16,727 nt of DNA from JBIQLO01 sp044464175 (lineage in GTDB: Bacteria; Planctomycetota; Phycisphaerae; Tepidisphaerales; Tepidisphaeraceae), in assembly GCA_044464175.1 (NCBI GenBank), contig JBIQLO010000078.1:1-16727 (forward strand), written 5' to 3'. The notes beneath the pieces are model-generated. The model was given only the letters and a program-made list of their open reading frames with translations, was not told the origin of the DNA and did not search any database. Position numbers and translations under genes: made by a program. Below are positions 1-5,798 of the stretch, one piece after another (positions within the stretch are counted from its first letter, which is position 1; each line of letters opens with the position of its first letter).

Positions 1-43
1 GATCCAGTTCCGCTTCGACTTTTATAGCGAGCTCTACTGGTAA
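1..43 (+). CDS. 3' end of an upstream gene, possible outer-membrane beta-barrel protein (partial)
   Basis: The frame starting at base 2 reads IQFRFDFYSELYW and stops at TAA (41-43). The alternating hydrophobic/aromatic pattern and the terminal aromatic residue resemble the last beta-strand of outer-membrane barrel proteins, which ends in F or W as the BAM recognition signal. Only 13 residues are visible, so this rests on the pattern alone. An OMP fits next to a surface-polysaccharide cluster. A long hairpin follows directly (65-98), consistent with the end of a transcription unit. Another protein with an aromatic C-terminus cannot be excluded. Confidence 0.45.
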   Translation, partial: IQFRFDFYSELYW

Positions 44-64
44 CCCTTGGTTCCAGCCCGCCGA

Positions 65-98
65 TTCAGGGTTCAGGCCGCTCGCCTGAAACCCTGAA
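65..98 (+). terminator. Hairpin after the upstream gene, probable terminator
   Basis: TTCAGGGTTCAGGC (65-78) pairs with GCCTGAAACCCTGAA (84-98) around a 5-nt loop, with a single-base bulge. The stem is about 14 bp. It lies 21 nt after the TAA of the upstream gene and before the next gene. No clear T-run follows, so intrinsic termination is likely but not certain. Confidence 0.5.
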
Positions 99-105
99 CC
101 GGCAT

Positions 106-133
106 TTGCCTCCTTCTCCCCGGCGCATAGACT
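106..133 (+). promoter_or_regulatory. Candidate sigma70-type promoter for the first glycosyltransferase
   Basis: TTGCCT (106-111), 16 nt, then TAGACT (128-133) within CATAGACT. The start codon at 162 follows 28 nt later. The position, just after the upstream hairpin, is right for a new transcription unit. The hexamers match the consensus only partly, and the call is by eye. Confidence 0.3.
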
Positions 134-161
134 CCTCCCGGCCGTCAACCCGGAGTCCCGC

Positions 162-1256
162 ATGCCCCCACCCCCTCGCCAGCGTCCAACCCCCCTCCGG
201 GTGGTGATGCTTCCGTACAACCACCATGTCCCCTATCAGTCCAGCCTCAAGCGGGAGCTGGAGGCCCTGGGCGTCCGGGTGACGGCAGGGGGGGCGTACC
301 GCTGGTCCTTCCTGGGTGATATTTCTCCCAGTCAGATGGATGTGCTCCATCTCCATTGGCTCCATCCGCTGGTCCAGGGCGCCGGCCTGCTCCGCTTCCT
401 GGTCCGCAGCGCCAAGCTCGTGGGCAACCTGCTGTTTCTGCGGGCCATCGGCAAACGGCTGGTCTGGACCGTTCACAACCTTCATCCCCACGAGGATCAG
501 CACCCGCGCCTGGATTGGATTCTCCGCCTGATCGTCTCGCGCCTGGTCCACGCCATGATTGTCCATTGCCAGGTCGCCCGGCGCGGCGTCCTGCGCCGAT
601 TCTACCTGTCCAACGGGGATCGAATTCATGTGATCTCCCAGGGAAACTACATCGACGCCTATCCCAATCACGTTTCACCCGCCCAGGCCCGACAGGCCCT
701 TTCGCTTCCCCCCGAGGCGCGGGTCCTGCTTTTTCTGGGCAACGTCCGCCCTTACAAGGGGGTGCTCGAACTGGTTCAGGCCTTCAAAACCATTGCCCAA
801 TCCGATGCCCGCCTCGTCATCGCCGGCCGCACGTTCGACCCGGCGGAGGAGCAGGCGGTCCATCAGGCCATCGCGGATGATCCGGCCATTCAGTTTCATT
901 CCGGCTTCGTGCCGGATGACCGGATCCAGACCTACATGAACGCCGCCGATGTCGTGGTGCTTCCCTATCGGGACATCCTCACCTCCGCCGCCGCCATGCT
1001 GGCGATCTCCTTTGGCCGCCCCTGCATCGCCCCGCGCATCGGCTGCCTGGAGGAGACCCTTACCGACCGGGGCGGGTTCCTCTACGATCCGGCCGATCCG
1101 CGCGGGCTGGAAAACGCCCTGCGGCAGGCGATGGAAAGCCCGCAGCGTCTGGCCGCCATGGGGCAATACAACCATCAGGCCGCCCTGCAATGGGGCTGGG
1201 ACCGGATCGCGGCCGCGACACTGGGGGTGTATGACCCCGCCCCCGGCGAACCGTAG
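162..1256 (+). CDS. Glycosyltransferase, GT4/GT1 superfamily (GT-B fold)
   Basis: A 364-residue protein with the two-domain GT-B layout, expected to transfer a sugar from a nucleotide donor to a lipid-linked glycan at the cytoplasmic face of the inner membrane. The N-terminal Rossmann half (about 12-185) has LHLHWLHP (62-69) and VWTVHNLHPHE (101-111), typical of bacterial polysaccharide GTs of this kind. The C-terminal half opens with LLFLGNVRPYKGVLELVQAF (189-208), the usual donor-side strand and KG loop. AADVVVLPYRD (261-271) and a G-rich segment up to the end follow. The canonical E-x7-E motif is not obvious: the stretch reads DILTSAAAMLAISFG. The start ATG has GGAG at 152-155, 6 nt upstream; an internal ATG at 207 is less likely. 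The gene stands alone on the plus strand, followed by a 476-bp gap. Donor and acceptor cannot be assigned. Confidence 0.9.
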   Translation: MPPPPRQRPTPLRVVMLPYNHHVPYQSSLKRELEALGVRVTAGGAYRWSFLGDISPSQMDVLHLHWLHPLVQGAGLLRFLVRSAKLVGNLLFLRAIGKRLVWTVHNLHPHEDQHPRLDWILRLIVSRLVHAMIVHCQVARRGVLRRFYLSNGDRIHVISQGNYIDAYPNHVSPAQARQALSLPPEARVLLFLGNVRPYKGVLELVQAFKTIAQSDARLVIAGRTFDPAEEQAVHQAIADDPAIQFHSGFVPDDRIQTYMNAADVVVLPYRDILTSAAAMLAISFGRPCIAPRIGCLEETLTDRGGFLYDPADPRGLENALRQAMESPQRLAAMGQYNHQAALQWGWDRIAAATLGVYDPAPGEP

Positions 1257-1266
1257 AGCCGTCCCT

Positions 1267-1380
1267 TGGGTTGGGTTCGTTGGGAAATACGCGCCTTGGG
1301 TTCGGTGGGGAAAATCGTTGATTTTGGAGCGCCAGCGGGGATTTGGGTTTGGTTCGTTTGGGTTCGTTGGTATTTGGAAA
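1267..1380 (+). repeat. G/T-rich dispersed repeat, copy 1
   Basis: This stretch is built from TTGGGTTCGTTGG-like units and contains GGGGAAAATCG and CAGCGGGG. It aligns over about 85-90 bases with the reverse complement of 14311-14407. That includes a 15-base exact match, TTTGGGTTTGGTTCG (1342-1356 here, complement of 14320-14334). The order of the conserved blocks is the same in both copies. It begins about 10 bases after the stop codon of the upstream gene. No transposase, terminal inverted repeat or target duplication is visible. Function unknown. Confidence 0.7.
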
Positions 1381-1507
1381 GCGACGGAGCGAGGGAGTGA
1401 AGAAGCGACGGATGGGAGTGGATGGAAGCGGTATGAAAGCATGGGAGAATATAGGCACGTGTTAGGGGAAAGTCAAGAGAGGCGAGGAAGGCGTTGAGTT
1501 GGCGGAA

Positions 1508-1547
1508 AAGCCCCCTCCCTGCCCGCCCCCGCGCGTGCGCGGGGGGG
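1508..1547 (+). repeat. CCCTCCCTGCCC-type palindromic repeat, copy 1
   Basis: A 17-base arm AAGCCCCCTCCCTGCCC (1508-1524) is followed by a hairpin in which CCCCCGCGC (1526-1534) pairs with GCGCGGGGG (1537-1545) around a 2-nt centre. The 17-base arm recurs exactly, as its reverse complement, at 3453-3469 next to a hairpin of the same style. This makes it one member of a dispersed family in the window. Confidence 0.7.
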
Positions 1548-1614
1548 CAAATTTCGGCCACCGCCCCTGAATTTCTGTCCCGGATCGTTGAATTCATAGG
1601 GCAGGCGACCGAAT

Positions 1615-1628
1615 GCGGCTATATTGGC
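1615..1628 (+). promoter_or_regulatory. Candidate -10 region upstream of the WbbJ-like gene
   Basis: GCGGCTATATTGGC contains TATATT (1620-1625). It matches GCGGATATACTGGC at 3674-3687 in 12 of 14 bases, and that copy also lies upstream of a gene start. No good -35 sits at 16-18 nt. The implied leader to ATG 1733 is about 100 nt. Confidence 0.25.
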
Positions 1629-1732
1629 CTCGTCGGGCATGAACCGGCCCATGCGCAGGCGTGGGGTCCGCGGCAGCCGGCGGGCCATCCCCATCCGGGG
1701 CGGGTTGTTTAAGCGAAAGAAGAGCGGCAGGC

Positions 1733-2356
1733 ATGGACATGACCAAACTCCGACTCGCGCGCAAACTTTCGATCCTGCGAACGCTTGGAATTGCGGCAAG
1801 GATGAGAACGTGGCCGCCCAGAATTCTTGCCGCCAAAGGGGCGCATGTGTCGTTGGCGCGGCGATCTCACGTGGAAGGGGGCGGCAAGTTGATTGTCGGG
1901 CTGCCGTGGGCTAAGCGGGCCGGCCTGCGATCCAATCTGGTGCTGGCGTCCGATGCCAGGCTCGATGTCGAAAAGACATTCGTGCTTCATGAGGGATGCC
2001 AGGTGAGTCTTGAGCGGGGCGCCCGGCTGCACATGGGTTCGGGCTATTTGAACTGTGATTCGACCATTAATTGCTTTGACGCCATAAGCATCGGCCATGA
2101 CGTGATTATCTCCAAGGGCGTCACGATCCGCGACAGCGACAACCACCGGATTCTGGACGGAGGCGAGCCGACCGCGCCGATCATCATCGAGGATCACGTG
2201 TGGGTGGGGCTGAATGCGACGATCCTGAAGGGAGTGCGAATCGGCGCGGGGGCGGTCGTGGCCGCCGGAGCCGTGGTGGTGCGGGATGTCCCTCCGCACA
2301 GCCTCGTGGGGGGCGTGCCCGCCAGGGTATTGAAGGAAAATGTGGAATGGGTGTGA
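1733..2356 (+). CDS. WbbJ-like sugar O-acetyltransferase (left-handed beta-helix)
   Basis: A 207-residue member of the hexapeptide-repeat acyltransferase superfamily, expected to move acetyl from acetyl-CoA to a sugar hydroxyl of the surface glycan or its lipid-linked precursor in the cytoplasm. The C-terminal half shows the family's order: ISIGHDVIISKGVTI (118-132), DNHRI (136-140) holding the likely catalytic His, IIIEDHVWVGLNATILKGVRI (150-170), the hexapeptide run IGAGAVVAAGAVVVRDVP (170-187), and the closing GGVPARVLKEN (193-203). Residues 1-60 are a basic N-terminal part without strong features. The ATG at 1733 is preferred over an in-frame GTG at 1661, because the 24 extra residues are Gly/Ala/Ser-rich and unlike the family. 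The gene converges with a minus-strand GT2 that ends 37 bases away. Confidence 0.92.
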   Translation: MDMTKLRLARKLSILRTLGIAARMRTWPPRILAAKGAHVSLARRSHVEGGGKLIVGLPWAKRAGLRSNLVLASDARLDVEKTFVLHEGCQVSLERGARLHMGSGYLNCDSTINCFDAISIGHDVIISKGVTIRDSDNHRILDGGEPTAPIIIEDHVWVGLNATILKGVRIGAGAVVAAGAVVVRDVPPHSLVGGVPARVLKENVEWV

Positions 2357-2393
2357 CGGGGAGAGATGGCAGGGTCCACAGGATGCTGCGGAC

Positions 2394-3230
2394 CTACGGG
2401 TTCGACCGCGGGCCGAAGCTCTGGCGGCCGAGATGGTGGATATAGCTGCCGCGGGTCACCACCAGTCGGCGACCCAGCTTCACCAGTCGCGCACATAGCT
2501 CGCTCTCGTTGCCGTAGTCGGGCAGTTTCTTGTCAAAACCCTCCATTTCCCGCCAGACATCCCGGCGGATGAAAAAGGCAAAGCCGCTGACCTCGCGCAC
2601 ATCGAAGCGGGCCGGCGCCAGCAGGGGGTTCAGGTAGTCGCGCCCGAAGCGCCGCGTATAGAGATGCGCGAAGGCTTCAATGGTGGGCTCATCCCATTCG
2701 TGCCGGAATGGCATGACATCAATCAGCGCCTGGGGCGTGGCCGCATAGCTGGTCATCGGTCCGGCCACCGCCGGGGCGCCGGGGGCGTCGAAAACCTTCA
2801 GTATGGCCTCCAGGCATCCGGCGGTGAGAATGGTGTCGGAGTTGAGCAGGCCTAAAATATCCCCGTTGGCCACGGCCGCCCCCGACTCGCATGCCCGACT
2901 GTGGCTTTGAGGCGTCTCATGGCGGATAAGTTTTGCGCCCGCGCCGGCGGCAAAATCGGTCAACAGCCGGCGCGTCTCGGGCAATTCCGATCCATCATCA
3001 ACCAGGATCACCTCCGCCTGACCTCTGTGGCGCGCAACGCTCGCCAGGCAGCGCCGCACCACCGCGGGGGCATCGTGCACCGGAATGATCAGGGAGAGCG
3101 CGGCGGTATCGCCCCCGGACGATGGCGGTGACAACGGCCTGCCGGCCTGTCGCCGCGCTACACGGCCCAGATGCAGCATGTATTGTCGGGCCGCGGCCCG
3201 TTTGAGGGATTTAAGAGCTTGCATCGCCAT
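2394..3230 (-). CDS. GT2 family glycosyltransferase
   Basis: A 278-residue inverting GT-A enzyme of family GT2. ALSLIIPVHDAP (44-55) is the first strand, ILVDDGSE (75-82) holds the nucleotide-binding Asp pair, ANGDILGLLNSDTIL (121-135) carries the DxD-equivalent N-S-D, and GFAFFIRRDVWREMEGFDK (216-234) with YGNESELCARL (239-249) forms the acceptor-side region. It probably adds one sugar to a lipid-linked glycan. The open frame runs upstream to about 3422, but that extension is AT-rich and adds some 64 unusual residues. The ATG at 3230 sits 21 nt after a -10-like TATATT and gives a normal-length protein; ATG 3224 is an alternative. The gene is alone on its strand, converging with the acetyltransferase and diverging from the GT2 at 3716. 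Confidence 0.88.
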   Translation of the reverse strand: MAMQALKSLKRAAARQYMLHLGRVARRQAGRPLSPPSSGGDTAALSLIIPVHDAPAVVRRCLASVARHRGQAEVILVDDGSELPETRRLLTDFAAGAGAKLIRHETPQSHSRACESGAAVANGDILGLLNSDTILTAGCLEAILKVFDAPGAPAVAGPMTSYAATPQALIDVMPFRHEWDEPTIEAFAHLYTRRFGRDYLNPLLAPARFDVREVSGFAFFIRRDVWREMEGFDKKLPDYGNESELCARLVKLGRRLVVTRGSYIHHLGRQSFGPRSNP

Positions 3231-3251
3231 ACGTGGATTTTTGCGACGGTG

Positions 3252-3281
3252 AATATATCGCCGGCGTCTGCAAATGACCAA
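3252..3281 (-). promoter_or_regulatory. Candidate promoter for the minus-strand GT2
   Basis: On the minus strand, TTGGTC (3281-3276), 18 nt, then TATATT (3257-3252). The ATG at 3230 follows 21 nt after the -10, with no Shine-Dalgarno between them. This supports choosing 3230 as the start over the longer frame. Confidence 0.35.
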
Positions 3282-3428
3282 GGTGGGCAGTCTCACGTCC
3301 GCGCTAAAATACCGGATAAGCATGAAGTGCCGGGCACCACAGAACATTATCCATGAGACGGCTAGCTCCTTATTTGACAATAGGCTGTGCCTTCTGCTGC
3401 TCTTGTTGAAATAGGCAGCCACTCAACA

Positions 3429-3469
3429 CCCTCCCCCGCGTACTCGCGGGGAGGGCAGGGAGGGGGCTT
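3429..3469 (-). repeat. CCCTCCCTGCCC-type palindromic repeat, copy 2
   Basis: CCCTCCCCCGCG (3429-3440) pairs with CGCGGGGAGGG (3445-3455) around TACT with one bulged C. The following GGGCAGGGAGGGGGCTT (3453-3469) is the exact reverse complement of the 17-base arm at 1508-1524. This copy is therefore in the opposite orientation to copy 1. Confidence 0.75.
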
Positions 3470-3482
3470 CGTGCGGCCCAAA

Positions 3483-3525
3483 GCAAACCCCCACCCTAAC
3501 CCTCCCCCGGCGTACCGGGGGAGGG
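3483..3525 (+). repeat. CCCTCCCCC-type palindromic repeat, copy 3
   Basis: After CAAACCCCCACCCTAA comes a perfect 11-bp hairpin: CCCTCCCCCGG (3500-3510), loop CGTA, CCGGGGGAGGG (3515-3525). It faces copy 2 about 30 bases away, so the pair forms a larger inverted arrangement. It could act as a bidirectional transcription block between the divergent genes. Confidence 0.75.
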
Positions 3526-3673
3526 AAGAAGCCGCTGTAAATCCTGAAGTGATGCATAATGTTCCACAGGTCGCGGTACTCGACTCGACCGAGCTCGCCG
3601 AAGCCCCAGACCTATGCTGCTGCCGTGCGCAGAGCCTCGCGGATGTTCGGAGGCATCCCACAAGCGCACGCGA

Positions 3674-3687
3674 GCGGATATACTGGC
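3674..3687 (+). promoter_or_regulatory. Candidate -10 region for the GT2 pair
   Basis: GCGGATATACTGGC contains TATACT (3679-3684), close to the consensus TATAAT. The ATG at 3716 follows 31 nt downstream. No convincing -35 is seen at the right distance (TCCCAC at 3656-3661). Confidence 0.35.
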
Positions 3688-3715
3688 TCCGCCCTCTGGC
3701 CGAAATTGATGCTCC

Positions 3716-4654
3716 ATGAAATTCTCCGTCGTCATTCCCTGCCACAACGCGGCCCCCTTCATTGCCGCGACGCTTCGGAGCGTGGCGGCCCAGACGCTGC
3801 GGCCGCACGAGATCATTGTCGTGGACGATGCCTCCACCGATGATTCCGTGCGGCAGATTCAGGCCAGCGGCGTGCCCGTCACGCTCCTGAGCGTCGCCCA
3901 CCGCAATGCCGCCGCCACCCGCAACGACGGCATCGCGGCCGCCACCGGCGACTGGATCGCCTTTCAGGATTCCCAGGACCTCTGGTATCCCCGGCATCTT
4001 GAATTGGCTGCCGAAATGCTCAGCGCCGGCCCGGCCATTGCCTACGATGCGACCACCGATGATTTGTCGGGTGAGGGAAGGATTACGCCGCGAGCCCCGA
4101 TCCCGCCCAGAACGGACCACCCCCTCCACGCAATTCCGGGCGAGGCATACATTGAAACCGGCATCGGCTTCTCGCAGCAGACGCTGGTTGTTTCCCGCCA
4201 GCGTCTCCGGGAGATCGGCGGATACGATCCGGCTTTGCGCCGTCGCCATGACATCGATCTCTGGCTGCGCGCCATCGCCGGCCATTATTTCGCCTACCGG
4301 CCCCAGGCCACGGCGGCCTGGCGCACCGATGTTTCCGCCGGCCTCTCCCAGAACGCTCTCTCGGCCAACGAGTTCCTCCTTCGCGCCCTGCGTAAAAACG
4401 AACAGGCCCACGCCTCCGACGCCTACCGCCGCTGGCGCGCCAAGGTCGCCCACGACACCATGAGCCTGGCGTTCACCCACGCCCCCTCTGCCCAGGCCCG
4501 CCGCGAGGCCCTGGCGTTGGCCTGGCCCGACCTCGCTCCCGCCCACCAGCGCCTGGCCCGCCTCCTGTCTCTGCAGCCGCAACTGGCCCGCTATGCCATC
4601 CGCGCCTACCGGGCCGCCCGACGGGGCCGAGCTTCAGGGGGGACCGCCGCATGA
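3716..4654 (+). CDS. GT2 family glycosyltransferase with an altered DxD motif
   Basis: A 312-residue GT-A enzyme. FSVVIPCHNAAPFIAATLRS (3-22), VVDDASTDDS (35-44) and HRNAAATRNDGIAAATGDW (62-80) are textbook GT2. The next element, normally F-L-D-x-D-D, reads FQDSQDLW (83-90), so the second Asp of DxD is Gln. RRHDIDLWLRAIAG (176-189) matches the usual (E/H)D-x-D-L-W catalytic-loop pattern. The C-terminal third is Ala/Arg-rich and probably helical, perhaps membrane-associated. Its stop overlaps the start of the next GT2 as ATGA, so the two are translationally coupled. It probably acts on a lipid-linked glycan in the cytoplasm. The donor is unknown, and the altered DxD may mean changed metal use. 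Confidence 0.9.
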   Translation: MKFSVVIPCHNAAPFIAATLRSVAAQTLRPHEIIVVDDASTDDSVRQIQASGVPVTLLSVAHRNAAATRNDGIAAATGDWIAFQDSQDLWYPRHLELAAEMLSAGPAIAYDATTDDLSGEGRITPRAPIPPRTDHPLHAIPGEAYIETGIGFSQQTLVVSRQRLREIGGYDPALRRRHDIDLWLRAIAGHYFAYRPQATAAWRTDVSAGLSQNALSANEFLLRALRKNEQAHASDAYRRWRAKVAHDTMSLAFTHAPSAQARREALALAWPDLAPAHQRLARLLSLQPQLARYAIRAYRAARRGRASGGTAA

Positions 4655-5655
4655 GCGCCGACCCTCACAACGCCGCGCCCCTGCGCACCACCCTCATCAT
4701 TCCCACCTTCGGCCGAGATCAGGTGCTGGCCGACACGCTGGGGCAGGTTCTCAACCTCGATCCCGCCCCCGATGAGGTGCTGGTGATCGACCAGACCCCC
4801 GCCCACACGCCGGAGGTGGGCGCCTTCCTGCGCCAACTGCAGGAGGCCGGACGAATTCGCCTCCTCCGCCAGCCCCCCGGCGTCATGGGCGCCCTGAACC
4901 GCGCCCTGATCGAAAGCCGGGGCGAGATTCTCCTGATCTGCGATGACGATGTGGAACTTCCCCCGGGCTGGGTGGGAGCGCACCTGAAAAATTTTGCCGA
5001 CCCCACGGTCACGGTCGTCACCGGAACGGTTGAGGACCGCCGCGGGCCTGAATCCCGGGTTCCGGGCAAATCCACCGGGCAATGGCGCACCGCCCCCGCC
5101 TTGCTTCACTACCGCACCTTCCCCTTCGATCATCCCCAACGCGTCGAGTCGCTGGGCGTCTTCAAGGGAGGCAACTGGTCGGTCCGGCGGGCCGCCTTGC
5201 TGCGGGCCGGCGGCTTTGACGATGACTTCATCGGCACCGCCATGGGGTGGGAGCCGGAGCTGGCCACCCGCCTCATTGCCGCCGGGGGGCGCATCCTCTA
5301 CGATCCTGAAGCGTACCTGGTCCATCTGGGCGCGCCCGCCGGCGGCTGCCGCGTGGACAGGCGGTGGCCGGAATGGGTGATCTCCTATCCCGAAACCTAC
5401 TGGGTCGTCCGCCATTTCACCGGCCGGCGCTTCGGGCACGAATTGATCCGCCATGTCCGCCGGTTTGTCCTGCGGCGCGACAATGTGTTTCGCCCCTGGC
5501 GGCTGCCCTGGGCGCTGGGGGCGTATGGCTATTCCATCGCGCGGGCCATGGCACGTGCCCGCCGCAAACGGCGGCTGATCCGGACCCACGGCCGGGCGTT
5601 TGAGGGGGAGTTGGCGCGGCAATGGGACGGTCCCACGGAGCGGCGCCCGAAGTAA
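4651..5655 (+). CDS. GT2 family glycosyltransferase
   Basis: A 334-residue GT2 enzyme. TTLIIPTFGRDQVLADTL (13-30), EVLVIDQTP (42-50), GVMGALNRALIESRGEIL (77-94) and the metal-binding ICDDDVELPPGW (96-107) are in the expected order. KGGNWSVRRAALLRAGGFD (172-190) and MGWEPELATRL (198-208) follow as the acceptor and catalytic-loop region. The VIDQTP and CDDDVELPPGW style is common in GT2 enzymes of exopolysaccharide loci. The ATG overlaps the preceding stop by 4 bases, with AGGGGGGA about 8 nt upstream. The basic C-terminus (about 270-334) could hold it at the membrane. The next gene starts 143 bases on, across a structured repeat. Confidence 0.92.
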   Translation: MSADPHNAAPLRTTLIIPTFGRDQVLADTLGQVLNLDPAPDEVLVIDQTPAHTPEVGAFLRQLQEAGRIRLLRQPPGVMGALNRALIESRGEILLICDDDVELPPGWVGAHLKNFADPTVTVVTGTVEDRRGPESRVPGKSTGQWRTAPALLHYRTFPFDHPQRVESLGVFKGGNWSVRRAALLRAGGFDDDFIGTAMGWEPELATRLIAAGGRILYDPEAYLVHLGAPAGGCRVDRRWPEWVISYPETYWVVRHFTGRRFGHELIRHVRRFVLRRDNVFRPWRLPWALGAYGYSIARAMARARRKRRLIRTHGRAFEGELARQWDGPTERRPK

Positions 5656-5702
5656 GGGCCCGGGGAAAAACCCTCCGGGTGCCACAGATCGGCGAAGAGC
5701 GT

Positions 5703-5753
5703 CTGTAGACGGCCTCGTGGAGGCCGTCGCGGGGTCAACGACCCCGCCTACAG
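5703..5753 (+). repeat. Nested palindrome (three-way-junction repeat), copy 1
   Basis: Outer arms CTGTA (5703-5707) and TACAG (5749-5753) enclose two perfect hairpins: GACGGCCTC / GAGGCCGTC (5708-5716, 5720-5728, loop GTG) and GGGGTC / GACCCC (5731-5736, 5740-5745, loop AAC). A further pair, AAGAGC (5695-5700) with GCTCTT (5765-5770), could extend the outer stem, and TTTT lies at 5769-5772. GAGGCCGTCGCGGGGTCAAC (5720-5739) recurs exactly, inverted, at 7203-7222. It lies in the gap between the GT2 pair and the membrane protein, and could terminate or attenuate transcription. Confidence 0.8.
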
Positions 5754-5798
5754 CGTCGTGCGCGGCTCTTTTGGGGCGGCAATTGAGGAATAGGTCTT

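Larger units (their letters stand above)
1257..1732. other. 476-bp intergenic region rich in repeats, no convincing gene
   Basis: Open frames here are short, differ in composition from the neighbouring genes and cross repeats, so none is called. From left to right it holds a G/T-rich dispersed repeat (about 1267-1380), a purine-rich stretch (1381-1500), a GC palindrome with a conserved arm (1508-1547), a -10-like box (1615-1628) and about 100 bases of leader before the acetyltransferase at 1733. No tRNA or other RNA gene was recognised. Confidence 0.6.
3231..3715. other. 485-bp divergent intergenic region with a pair of palindromic repeats
   Basis: The left part (3231-3410) is distinctly more AT-rich than the flanking genes and includes the minus-strand promoter candidate. 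The middle (3429-3525) holds two facing GC palindromes of one repeat family. The right part (3526-3715) has a -10-like box at 3674-3687 leading to the GT2 at 3716. No further gene is supported. Confidence 0.6.

Noticed and set aside
675..1442. Minus-strand frame with Thr-Asn-Pro-rich N-terminus over the G/T-rich repeat
   Set aside because: It runs antisense to the first glycosyltransferase, and its Asn-Pro-Thr repeats are just the translation of the dispersed repeat.
3231..3422. N-terminal extension of the minus-strand GT2 up to 3422
   Set aside because: AT-rich, unlike the rest of the gene, interrupts the promoter candidate, and adds residues not found in the GT2 family.
1526..3525. CRISPR array suggested by recurring GC palindromes
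   Set aside because: Copies are few, irregularly spaced and in both orientations, with no regular spacers or cas genes.
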